DNA of 64,000 nt from Selenomonas sp. (GTDB lineage: Bacteria > Bacillota > Negativicutes > Selenomonadales > Selenomonadaceae), in the NCBI GenBank assembly GCA_022482925.1, contig JAKVOG010000001.1:372001-436000 (forward strand). Reading direction: 5' to 3'. This document shows positions 24,215 through 32,201 of this stretch, piece after piece. The notes beneath the pieces were generated by a model. The model was not told the DNA's origin. It did not search any database and saw only the letters and a list, made by a program, of their open reading frames with translations. Numbering within the stretch: position 1 is the first letter of the stretch; the number at the start of each line of letters is the position of its first letter. A program made the translations under genes and the position numbers.

Positions 24215-25927
24215 TTATGTCAGTCCCATGCGAATCTGCCGCTCGATCAACCCGCCAACTACCCTGGCCAGACGGTCTACCGATTCAATACGCGCACAGT
24301 CCTGTCCATAGATCTCCCGAGCAGCTGAATCCGTCACCGCAACACGAACCACGCTGTCAATCAAACCGACCAGCCGGACGCCATGCTGCCGGAGCGTACA
24401 GGCCTCCGCTGCGGCATCCCGCACAGCTGCTTCATCCATATAGTTACGGGATATCGCCCCGCCAGCCAATGGCATCCCCAGCTCATCACTCGGATGTGCG
24501 TCCGTCAGGACCAGCACCAGTTGACGGTGCTGCTGTCCCGGGCTGAACAGGGCCGGAATACTGCGCAGTGCCAGTCCGTCACGGTTCCATCCCAGCGCAA
24601 AATAATCGAACACCGTCTGGCAATCCGTCTCCTGCACCGACTTCAACTGCCGGAACACCGTATAGCCATGCAGGCTGGCAAACGAAACCACCTGTACCGG
24701 AATGCCGCAATCCTCCAGGCTGACTGCAATCGCATAGGCCTGCGCTGCAATCAGGGACTGCTGCCCGGCCCGCGAGGCTGAGCCATCCAGCAACAATATC
24801 ACCTCAAAGTCAGCCCAGGAAAGCTCAACCGAGGCTGTAAAGACCCGATTATCATTCAACCTGGTGCCGCGCCATACCTGTGACGGCTCCAGCTGTCCTT
24901 CCTGGCTGCGAACCGGTACCGGCTGACGGTAGACCGACAGGCAACTTTGCAGACGCCTGGTGAGATCCCGTATACAAAGTTTATATCTCCGCTGCCGGGA
25001 CGTAAAAAAGGCATAGTTCTCTGTCCTGGCCTGGCTTTCACCACGCCCTTTGGCAAAGTACAGTTTTGCCTGCTGATGATTTCCCCAGCAGAACTCCCGC
25101 TCCAGCAGCTGGCGTTTCTCCTCGCCATAAAGCGGTGATCCAAATCGTTCCTGGATTTCCTGAAAATCCTGCCCGGAAGAATGTCCCCAACTCATACGCC
25201 AGGATGCACCATCCTGTTCCCCCGGCGCGCCGCTGCCTGGCTCCAGCACAGGCTTATGCAGCAGTTCCAGAGAATCCACATAATGCCGTTCCATGGGCAG
25301 AATCCGCCTCAGCCACGTATTCAGACGAGTTCCCAGCGAGATATGCCAGGCGCCATGCCGTACATCGGTAAAATGAAACACGAAAAAGCGCCGCAGGATG
25401 TCCTGCGTACGCTCGATAAGTTCTTCCGTTCCGCACGTGCCCGGATAGCGAAGCGACTCATAGAGGCGCCGCTCCCATGGATTCCGTATCCCACTGACCC
25501 CATCGAGCACTTCATGACAGCGTCCGGCTTTCAACGTATGGATCAGATCACTGCGCATCATCAGCTGCTGCATCGATGTATCAATCTCATCACGCAGAAA
25601 CTGCCGGGCATGCATCTCGCGCAGCTCGGCCAGCACCGGCCGCAACGGTGCCTCACGCTCATAGACGGCATGCTCGATTCCGAGCCAGAGGATATCCGTG
25701 AAAACATCCCGCAGCAAGGAATCATCCAGGGTACGGATATAGGCAGACAGCTGCGGAGCCTCATAGAAATGCCGGGCAAAACCAATCACGGAATTCAGAT
25801 AAAGATCCGGACTGCCATCCCGGTGGAATGCCAGAAAATCCGGCATGAAACCATACTCGCCAGCGGCTGTCCACACCATATTCAGCGCCCGCCGCTGACG
25901 TCCTCCACGTTCGTATACCTGCTCCAT
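24215..25927 (-). CDS. VWA-domain protein partnered with MoxR ATPase
   Basis: A cytoplasmic protein of about 570 residues. The N-terminal two thirds are charged and unassigned; the last 210 residues are a von Willebrand A domain with the metal site DGSAS in VILLLDGSASRAG, a Thr/Asp region and VLVLTDAHPSD. The plan resembles NorD/CobT-like partners of MoxR ATPases, which use the VWA domain to present substrates for metal insertion or complex remodelling. The moxR gene ends 34 bases upstream. I chose the ATG at 25925-25927, preceded by GGGGGAA; the frame opens further upstream with a TTG inside moxR. The target complex is unknown. Confidence 0.8.
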   Translation of the reverse strand: MEQVYERGGRQRRALNMVWTAAGEYGFMPDFLAFHRDGSPDLYLNSVIGFARHFYEAPQLSAYIRTLDDSLLRDVFTDILWLGIEHAVYEREAPLRPVLAELREMHARQFLRDEIDTSMQQLMMRSDLIHTLKAGRCHEVLDGVSGIRNPWERRLYESLRYPGTCGTEELIERTQDILRRFFVFHFTDVRHGAWHISLGTRLNTWLRRILPMERHYVDSLELLHKPVLEPGSGAPGEQDGASWRMSWGHSSGQDFQEIQERFGSPLYGEEKRQLLEREFCWGNHQQAKLYFAKGRGESQARTENYAFFTSRQRRYKLCIRDLTRRLQSCLSVYRQPVPVRSQEGQLEPSQVWRGTRLNDNRVFTASVELSWADFEVILLLDGSASRAGQQSLIAAQAYAIAVSLEDCGIPVQVVSFASLHGYTVFRQLKSVQETDCQTVFDYFALGWNRDGLALRSIPALFSPGQQHRQLVLVLTDAHPSDELGMPLAGGAISRNYMDEAAVRDAAAEACTLRQHGVRLVGLIDSVVRVAVTDSAAREIYGQDCARIESVDRLARVVGGLIERQIRMGLT

Positions 25928-25961
25928 GCCCGTTCCCCCATCAAAACACGCATTATTCCTG

Positions 25962-26873
25962 TCAATTTCTGTCAAATACCGAAGCCGCTGTCATCTTGGA
26001 CGAAATCCGCAAAGAAATCACATCCTGGACCATCCGCCGTTCATCTTCATCAAAGCATTTGTTCACCACACCCATAGACAGCGCCTGTCCGACCGACAGC
26101 CCCAGTTCCATCAGGTGCAGGGCATCCAGCAGACCGCGCAGGTCTACAGCCTTGCTGGAGATCTCCGCATTCTCGCACTTCTGCTGCAGCTCATCGAACA
26201 GCAGCGTGAAATCCTTCCGTGCTTTATGATCCATCTCCGGGAACTCCGCCGCCAGCACACGCTCCAGCTCATCACCGTGCAATGATGACAGCTGCAGGAC
26301 CACGAACCGGGAGGCCAATGCCTCATTAAGCTCCCGTGTTCCAGCGTAACCATGGTTCATCGTCGCAATAAAGCGGGCCGCAGGATGCAGACGCAACCGC
26401 CCATACCCCGGCACATCCAAGATACGCCGGAAATCCAGCAGAGAATGAAGCACCGCCAGCGCTTCATTTCGGGCCATATTGATCTCGTCCAGGATACCAA
26501 AACCACCAGACTCGGCACAGGCATAAACCGGGCCAGGCCGAAACTCTACCGCCCCATTCCGAAAGGTATCTGTCCCCAACAGATACGTGGAATCCATATT
26601 GATATGAAAGGACACATTCCAGTCCGGACGGCCAAAAGCCGCCGCCAGGTTCTCTGCCAATACATTCTTTCCGGTCGCTTTCGGACCAGCCAGCAAGAGA
26701 TTCTCGCCAGCCAGCATTGCGGTAACAGCTGCCTCCAGCACTTCACGCCCATAATAGCGATACCGCGACATTGCCAATGGACGCTCCCCAGTCCACGGAT
26801 ACTGCTGCCGATAGGCTTCCACCTGCGCCAGCAGGTGTTCATTCAATCCTTGTTCTCTCCAAAACTCCAGCAT
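25962..26873 (-). CDS. MoxR-family AAA+ ATPase
   Basis: A 303-residue AAA+ protein. Walker A is GPKATGKN, Walker B ILDEINMA, sensor 1 ARFIATMNHGYAG, and the arginine finger is probably in ALASRFVVLQL. MoxR ATPases act as chaperones with a VWA protein to activate an enzyme or assemble a surface complex. Here it lies between a secreted TPR protein (upstream, 9-base gap) and the VWA gene (downstream, 34-base gap), so the three form one transcription unit. The substrate is not encoded nearby in any recognisable way. Confidence 0.9.
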   Translation of the reverse strand: MLEFWREQGLNEHLLAQVEAYRQQYPWTGERPLAMSRYRYYGREVLEAAVTAMLAGENLLLAGPKATGKNVLAENLAAAFGRPDWNVSFHINMDSTYLLGTDTFRNGAVEFRPGPVYACAESGGFGILDEINMARNEALAVLHSLLDFRRILDVPGYGRLRLHPAARFIATMNHGYAGTRELNEALASRFVVLQLSSLHGDELERVLAAEFPEMDHKARKDFTLLFDELQQKCENAEISSKAVDLRGLLDALHLMELGLSVGQALSMGVVNKCFDEDERRMVQDVISLRISSKMTAASVFDRN

Positions 26874-26882
26874 AATCCAGAC

Positions 26883-27953
26883 TCATCTCCGTTCTGGCCA
26901 GTTGCCCTGGTCCGCCTGTCTGTCCGGATGATGATCAGCGGCATGCCCATCAGCCTCCGGTCCATAGCTGTCCTCGTGATGACTGTTTTGCCCCAGTGTC
27001 CCGGCAATGACCTCTCCCAGGATCTTCGTCCAGTCAATGCCACTTTGTGACGTACGCGGATGCAATCTGGCCTCAGCCCGCTGCAATGCCTCCCACATCT
27101 CATGATCCTTCTGGTCGGAAGCATCCCAGGCCTGTTTAAGTTCATCATACGAATCCTGCCATTTACGCCAGTCATAGTAGATCAAGCCCCGATAATAATG
27201 AGCCCGCCAGATCGGATAAATGCTGTTATCATGCGCAGTGCGCAGTGCTTCATGGAAATCATCCATGGCCATCGTATCCGAATTCAGTTCATAGTACGCC
27301 CGTCCCCGCAAATAATAGGCATACGCCAGCGGGCTATCGGTAACCTTCTCATCCCGGATTACCCGGCTCAGCTCCGTGACTGCTGCCTGACGCTCTCCCC
27401 GCTGAATCAATGCCACACAATGATCGAATATCTTGCCAAGGGAGTACTGGCTCTCCAGTTCTGTACCGAGCTCGCTTTTCTCTTTGCCCGTGGCTTTCTG
27501 ATACTTTGCCAGCAGCTCTTCATTCTGCTTTTTGAGCTCATCCCGTTCTTTCTGCAATTTCTCCAGTTCCGTCCGCTTATCCATCATGAACTTGAGATCG
27601 ATCTGATCGGTATCCACTTCTGCAGTCAGCGTCACCGTATACTTCCAAACGCCATTGACCAGTTCCGGCACAGCCTTTTCATTCGTTACCTTCAGCACTG
27701 CACCGGAAATGACCTTGATATCATCCGTCGTCAGCTGCATGTTCTGTGTCTTGGAATAACTTTCCACATAAACACCAGCCTGCTCTACTGCCGATCGCAT
27801 TGCCTCCTGACGAGCAGCCGCTTTGGCGATTTTCGGTGAATCGTTATCGCCCATGATATAAACACCAGATGCCGTAATCACCTGTGGCGCTGCTTCACCG
27901 ACATTCATGCCGAGCAATATAGCCACCAGGATCCCAAATAAAAACCTGCCCAT
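26883..27953 (-). CDS. Secreted TPR protein with FlgT-like N-domain
   Basis: A 356-residue exported protein: signal peptide (1-21, cleavage near GEAAPQ), a domain (about 25-120, with VITASGVYIMGDNDSPKIAK and RQEAMRSAVEQAGVYVESY) of the type seen in FlgT-like and LPP20-like envelope proteins, a coiled coil (about 125-165) and two or three TPR units (about 170-290; AYAYYLRGRAYYELNSDTMA). The C-terminal 50 residues are His/Asp-rich. It is the first gene of the unit with moxR and the VWA gene and may be the extracytoplasmic partner of that pair. Confidence 0.75.
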   Translation of the reverse strand: MGRFLFGILVAILLGMNVGEAAPQVITASGVYIMGDNDSPKIAKAAARQEAMRSAVEQAGVYVESYSKTQNMQLTTDDIKVISGAVLKVTNEKAVPELVNGVWKYTVTLTAEVDTDQIDLKFMMDKRTELEKLQKERDELKKQNEELLAKYQKATGKEKSELGTELESQYSLGKIFDHCVALIQRGERQAAVTELSRVIRDEKVTDSPLAYAYYLRGRAYYELNSDTMAMDDFHEALRTAHDNSIYPIWRAHYYRGLIYYDWRKWQDSYDELKQAWDASDQKDHEMWEALQRAEARLHPRTSQSGIDWTKILGEVIAGTLGQNSHHEDSYGPEADGHAADHHPDRQADQGNWPERR

Positions 27954-28090
27954 TCCAACACCTTCCTGTATTCTGACCGGTCTGATCTCTATTCTACAAT
28001 TACTCTATCTTAGAGCAATTCGTTGGCAAGCCCGTTAATTCCTCTTTATTTTTTCATTAGAAATACTGCAAAAACCGTTTATTCGTACAC

Positions 28091-28120
28091 AAAAAGGCTC
28101 CCGGCAAAACCGGAAGCCTT
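28091..28120 (-). terminator. Terminator after tRNA-Thr
   Basis: Minus strand: AAGGCTTCCGG, loop TTTTG, CCGGGAGCC then TTTTT, ten bases after the tRNA 3' end. Confidence 0.9.
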
Positions 28121-28130
28121 GAATGTTCAA

Positions 28131-28206
28131 TGGAGCTGATTATAGGATTTGAACCTACGACCTGCTCATTACGAATGAGCTGCTCTACCAACTGAGCTAA
28201 ATCAGC
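28131..28206 (-). tRNA. tRNA-Thr (anticodon CGU)
   Basis: A 76-base tRNA with encoded CCA. The acceptor stem pairs GCTGATT with AATCAGC; the D arm contains TAGCTCAGTTGGTAGAGCA; the anticodon stem GCTCA/TGAGC closes the loop TTCGTAA (anticodon CGT); the T arm contains GGTTCAAATCC. It reads ACG codons. It has its own promoter and terminator and so forms a single-gene unit. Confidence 0.97.
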
Positions 28207-28241
28207 AATTTTGTCCGTCGCTCTCGTGACTGACAAGATAT

Positions 28242-28270
28242 ATTATAAGTGATATTAGACTACCTGTCAA
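28242..28270 (-). promoter_or_regulatory. Sigma-70-type promoter of tRNA-Thr
   Basis: Minus strand: TTGACA (28265-28270), a 17-base spacer and TATAAT (28242-28247), both consensus. It lies about 35 bases before the tRNA. Confidence 0.9.
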
Positions 28271-28308
28271 CACCATTTATAAACTTTTTTATATTTTTTT
28301 CAGGCCAA

Positions 28309-28881
28309 TCAGAAGCGTCTCAGACCGAACCACTGACAGTCGCTATCCCAGAATACCTGCGTCTGGAAATCAACATTACCATAACCATCATGGCTGGTAA
28401 CCACCAGCTGCTGATCCACGATACTGGAAGAAAGGCTGTGCCAACGATCTACACGGAAACCGATATTAGACAGGCTGTTCCAGGAAACATATGCCGTCCA
28501 CAAACCATTGTGCTTGCCAACCAGCCAGTAACCGCAGTTCTTGGCATGTGCACCACGCGTTGCCGTGATTTCAAACAGGCGCATCCCCGGATCCGTTGTC
28601 TCAATAGCCCGCACATTGAAATCCACTCCATCAGTCCGGCCATCAAAACTATTAAAGGACAAGAAATCCTTTACCCCATCAGCACTCATCAAATGCATGA
28701 CATGACCATCCGAAACGAACTTGATCTTCTGCCCATCCTGATCGGTAGCTGTAACCGTCTTATCGGCTACAGTCATCCCCTGACTGATCCCGGTTACGGT
28801 CATTGCGTCGGCTTGTCCCTGAGAAAACACCATTGCTGCGGCAATCCCAGCAGCTGCGAAAATTTTACTGATACGATTCAT
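28309..28881 (-). CDS. Secreted protein of unknown function
   Basis: An exported protein of about 190 residues. It starts MNRISKIFAAAGIAAAMVFS with a signal peptide cleaved near GQADA; the mature part is beta-rich with many Trp, Tyr and Asp (DGVKDFLSFNSFDGR, GYWLVGKHNGLWTAYVSW, DRWHSLSSSIV). I chose the ATG at 28879-28881 because it puts the signal peptide at the N-terminus and AAGGGG lies upstream; the frame opens 28 codons earlier. I do not recognise the family. It is a stand-alone gene between the tRNA and cheB. Confidence 0.6.
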   Translation of the reverse strand: MNRISKIFAAAGIAAAMVFSQGQADAMTVTGISQGMTVADKTVTATDQDGQKIKFVSDGHVMHLMSADGVKDFLSFNSFDGRTDGVDFNVRAIETTDPGMRLFEITATRGAHAKNCGYWLVGKHNGLWTAYVSWNSLSNIGFRVDRWHSLSSSIVDQQLVVTSHDGYGNVDFQTQVFWDSDCQWFGLRRF

Positions 28882-29027
28882 ATCATTCAACACCCCTTCA
28901 TAATAATTAAGCTTACTTTTAAGTAATTCCACATCCATCGCCGTATTCCTTCTTTCCAGCACCAATGAAATTATGTTACAATGAGAAAAGATTCTAAAAT
29001 GTATCGAACAGCCACAGGAGGTTCTTT

Positions 29028-30173
29028 ATGAGCGGACTTCGTGTATTGGTTATTGACAACTCCATATCTTTTCTGGATGAAATCACCAGCGAACTCCTGT
29101 GTCGCCTGCCGTCTGGCAGTTTAGTCGAACGGGCCGAAGATCCGATCAGTGCGCAGGAAAAACTGGGACCATTCCGGCCAGCTATTATCGCCATGAACTT
29201 TGCCATTGGCATCATTACGGTCGATGGCATGAAATTCCTGACCAAACTGAACCAGGAAGCAAAAATCCCCGTCATCGTCTATGGCATGATGGGGGTCAAC
29301 CGCAAAATGGCCATGGCACTTGGTGCCAGCTCCTATCTGAAACGGCCCGGCGCAACCGAACCAGCTGACGCCTTCTATGACCGCCTGGCAGACCGTATCA
29401 AAAGCACCGTAGCAGCACCTGCAGGCGAATCAGCCGATGTCGGACCTGGTGCGATGGTCACGCGGGAAATCTGGACAGCTACCATGCCGAAACGTGGCTG
29501 GCTGCCGGTGCATGCTCCCACACAGGCTGCATCGCCACCCCCGACCATACCAGCTGCGCCCAGCCCCATTGAACGGAATACCGATCCGACAGAAGCAGCG
29601 ATTGATTTGATTGCCATAGGAGCGTCCACCGGGGGAACCGAGGCTCTTTCCTCTATTCTCACCAGACTGCGCCCGCCTCTGCCTGGCATCGTGATTGTCC
29701 AGCATATCCCGCCGATGTTTTCCCGTCTGCTCTCAGAGCGGCTTGACAATGAATGTGCATTAAGCGTCAAGGAAGCCGTCACGGGTGACATCGTCGAACC
29801 GAATCATGTCTATATTGCCCCTGGCAGTAAACATATGACCATCAAAAATTATGGTGGGCAGATGATCCTGCACTGCAACCCCGGTCCACCGGTTCACAGT
29901 GTCTGCCCATCTGTCGACATCCTGTTCAATTCCGTAGCCAGGGAAATCCGCGAAAAAGCACTCGGCGTTCTCCTGACCGGCATGGGAAAAGATGGTGCTG
30001 AAGGACTGCTCCACATGCGCGAGCAAGGCTCACATACCCTGGGACAGAATGAAGCCACCTGCACGGTATATGGCATGCCCAAGGCTGCTTTTGAGCTTGG
30101 TGCCGTCGAAAAACAGCTGCCATTGGATGATATTCCGACAGCAATCACCACTCTTGCGAATAAAAAACCGTGA
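29028..30173 (+). CDS. cheB: CheB-type methylesterase with degenerate receiver
   Basis: A chemotaxis-type protein-glutamate methylesterase of 381 residues. The catalytic domain (about 190-370) carries the full triad regions: GASTGG (Ser), VQHIPP (His) and LTGMGKDGA (Asp). The N-terminal receiver-like domain (about 5-125) keeps the early Asp (VIDNS) and a late Lys (YLKRPG), but where the phospho-accepting Asp should be there is Asn in AIIAMNFAIG. A Pro/Ala-rich linker joins the two. AGGAGG precedes the ATG. No cheA, cheR or receptor gene is nearby, so this is an orphan cheB whose control by CheA phosphorylation is doubtful. Confidence 0.9.
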   Translation: MSGLRVLVIDNSISFLDEITSELLCRLPSGSLVERAEDPISAQEKLGPFRPAIIAMNFAIGIITVDGMKFLTKLNQEAKIPVIVYGMMGVNRKMAMALGASSYLKRPGATEPADAFYDRLADRIKSTVAAPAGESADVGPGAMVTREIWTATMPKRGWLPVHAPTQAASPPPTIPAAPSPIERNTDPTEAAIDLIAIGASTGGTEALSSILTRLRPPLPGIVIVQHIPPMFSRLLSERLDNECALSVKEAVTGDIVEPNHVYIAPGSKHMTIKNYGGQMILHCNPGPPVHSVCPSVDILFNSVAREIREKALGVLLTGMGKDGAEGLLHMREQGSHTLGQNEATCTVYGMPKAAFELGAVEKQLPLDDIPTAITTLANKKP

Positions 30174-30203
30174 ACCCCGACAAAAGGAGTTCACGGTTTT
30201 TTT
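30162..30203. terminator. Bidirectional terminator between cheB and the permease
   Basis: AAAAAACCGTGAAC pairs with GTTCACGGTTTTTTT; T-runs follow on both strands, serving the convergent cheB and permease genes. Confidence 0.9.
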
Positions 30204-31552
30204 CATGCTTTCTTTCTTTTCTCCTGATAGCAGTAGCCGATCCAAAGGATGATCAGCCATACCGGCAGCAGATAAACAGCCAGCTGCATATCCGGAATCT
30301 GGGTCATGAATACCCACACACCGACCAAAAACGCAATGCAGATATAATTCGTCAACGGATAAAGCGGTGACTTGAAGTGCACATCCTTACCAGCAGCCTG
30401 GCAATACTTACGGAACTTCAGATGCGTGATCGCGATGGTCATCCAGCTGATCGTCGCCGCAATCGTCGCCACGGACATGAGGATCATGAATACCTTACCC
30501 GGGAAGAAATAGTTCAGGGCCACACAGATCAGCGTGATTCCCGATGAAACAAAGATTCCATTGACCGGCACCCCGCGACTGGAAAGCTTCCCCATAAACA
30601 TCGGCGCTTCATCTTTGGAAGCCAGGCCGTAAAGCATGCGGCTGTTACTGTAGATGGCCGAGTTGTAAACCGACACCGCCGCCGTCAGAACGACGAAATT
30701 CAGGATATGCGCCGCTGCCGGCACACCGACATTCGAGAAGATCTGTACGAACGGGCTGGCATCCATCCCGACCTTGTTCCACGGCCAGAGTGCCATGAGT
30801 ACAGCCATCGTACCGACATAGAAGAGCAGGATACGCCAGATAACCTGGTTGATGGCCTTCGGGATCGTCTCGTCCGGATTCTCAGCCTCACCGGCCGTAA
30901 TGCCGATCAGCTCGATACCACCAAAAGAGAACATGACGACCGTAATGGATAGCGCCAGTCCCCACCAGCCATTCGGCAGGAAACCGCCATTGCTCCAGAT
31001 ATTGCTGAAATTATCTGGAAAGCTCTGCGGGCCACTGAAGATCAGATACAGGCCCAGCACAATCATCAGGACAATAGCCGAGATCTTGATCAATGCCATC
31101 CAGAACTCAAACTCACCATAGATACTGACGTTGATCAGATTCACAGCCGTGATGACCACCAGACAGACCAGTGCTGCAATCCACTGCGGCAGATCCGGAT
31201 ACCAGAACTGCATGTAGATCCCGACAGCAGTCAGCTCAGCCATGGACACCAGGACATAATTGAACCAATAATTCCACCCGGACAAGAAACCCGGGAATTT
31301 TCCCCAGTACTTCGTCGCATAGTAACTGAACGAACCGGATACCGGCTCATCTACCGCCATCTCACCCAGCATACGCATGATAAAGAATATCACGATACCA
31401 CCGATAAGATAGGCCAGCATAACTGCCGGGCCGGCCAGGGCAATCGTCGAAGCCGAACCATAGAACAAGCCTGTACCGATAGCACCGCCCAGGGCGATCA
31501 TCTGCAAGTGCCGGTTCTTGAGCCCCCGCTTCATCTTCATTGATTCATTCAT
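30203..31552 (-). CDS. Amino-acid permease of the APC family
   Basis: A 449-residue inner-membrane transporter with about 12 helices. It starts with the family signature RGLKNRHLQMIALGGAIGTG, followed by LFYGSA, and contains GSFSYYATKYWG, SFGGIELIGITAGEAENP and YNSAIYSNSRMLYGLA. These are the marks of the amino-acid transporter branch (AnsP, GabP, ProY, AroP group) working by proton symport. Which amino acid is carried cannot be decided. It stands alone: cheB converges on it from one side, and the smpB terminator lies upstream. Confidence 0.9.
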   Translation of the reverse strand: MNESMKMKRGLKNRHLQMIALGGAIGTGLFYGSASTIALAGPAVMLAYLIGGIVIFFIMRMLGEMAVDEPVSGSFSYYATKYWGKFPGFLSGWNYWFNYVLVSMAELTAVGIYMQFWYPDLPQWIAALVCLVVITAVNLINVSIYGEFEFWMALIKISAIVLMIVLGLYLIFSGPQSFPDNFSNIWSNGGFLPNGWWGLALSITVVMFSFGGIELIGITAGEAENPDETIPKAINQVIWRILLFYVGTMAVLMALWPWNKVGMDASPFVQIFSNVGVPAAAHILNFVVLTAAVSVYNSAIYSNSRMLYGLASKDEAPMFMGKLSSRGVPVNGIFVSSGITLICVALNYFFPGKVFMILMSVATIAATISWMTIAITHLKFRKYCQAAGKDVHFKSPLYPLTNYICIAFLVGVWVFMTQIPDMQLAVYLLPVWLIILWIGYCYQEKRKKA

Positions 31553-31629
31553 ACATTCATCTCCAATATATATAAATACCTACTTATTATACCATCATCC
31601 ACTGCCACTTTACAATATTACATGATGAA

Positions 31630-31671
31630 ATGAAAAAAGAGATTCCGATCGTATCGAAACCTCTTTTTCAT
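31630..31671 (-). terminator. Terminator after smpB
   Basis: Minus strand: AAAAAGAGGTTTCGAT, short loop, ATCGGAATCTCTTTTTT. One mismatch pair. It closes the secG-rnr-smpB cluster. Confidence 0.85.
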
Positions 31672-32145
31672 TCAATAATGCTGTCTATCCTTCAACGCAC
31701 GTTCAACTTCCCGCTTAGCTGCCTTGTCCTGCAGGTCCTGACGCTTGTCATAGGTATGCTTGCCGGAAGCCAATGCCAGCTCGAGCTTGGCCTTGCCATG
31801 CTTGAAATAGATCTTGAGCGGCACCAGGGTGAACCCTTTCTCCCTGGTCTTGCTGAACAACTTCACGATCTCAGCCTTATGCATCAGCAGCTTGCGCGGA
31901 CGCAGCGGATCGTGATTGAAGATATTCCCCTGTTCATAGGGACTGATATGCATATTCTCCACGAAGACCTCGCCATCACGGATGACTGCATAGCTGTCCT
32001 TGAGATTGGCCCGGCCCGCCCGCAGGGACTTTACTTCCGTCCCCTGCAGAGCCAGACCGGTCTCATAGGTCTCATGGATAAAGAAATCATGACGTGCCTT
32101 GCGATTCTCGCAAGCAATCTTCATGCCAATGTTTTTCTTTCCCAA
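31672..32145 (-). CDS. smpB: SsrA-binding protein SmpB
   Basis: A 157-residue RNA-binding protein that, with tmRNA, rescues stalled ribosomes. Typical sequence blocks: [84 protein letters not shown] and a basic tail [19 protein letters not shown]. Length is normal. It follows rnr on the same strand, the standard pairing in Firmicutes. The tmRNA gene is not in the window. Confidence 0.97.
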   Translation of the reverse strand: MGKKNIGMKIACENRKARHDFFIHETYETGLALQGTEVKSLRAGRANLKDSYAVIRDGEVFVENMHISPYEQGNIFNHDPLRPRKLLMHKAEIVKLFSKTREKGFTLVPLKIYFKHGKAKLELALASGKHTYDKRQDLQDKAAKREVERALKDRQHY

Positions 32146-32201
32146 ATGGTATCACCTTTTCCTTTCGACAGGAACCTGTGAATGATATTGCGATGATGCG
32201 C

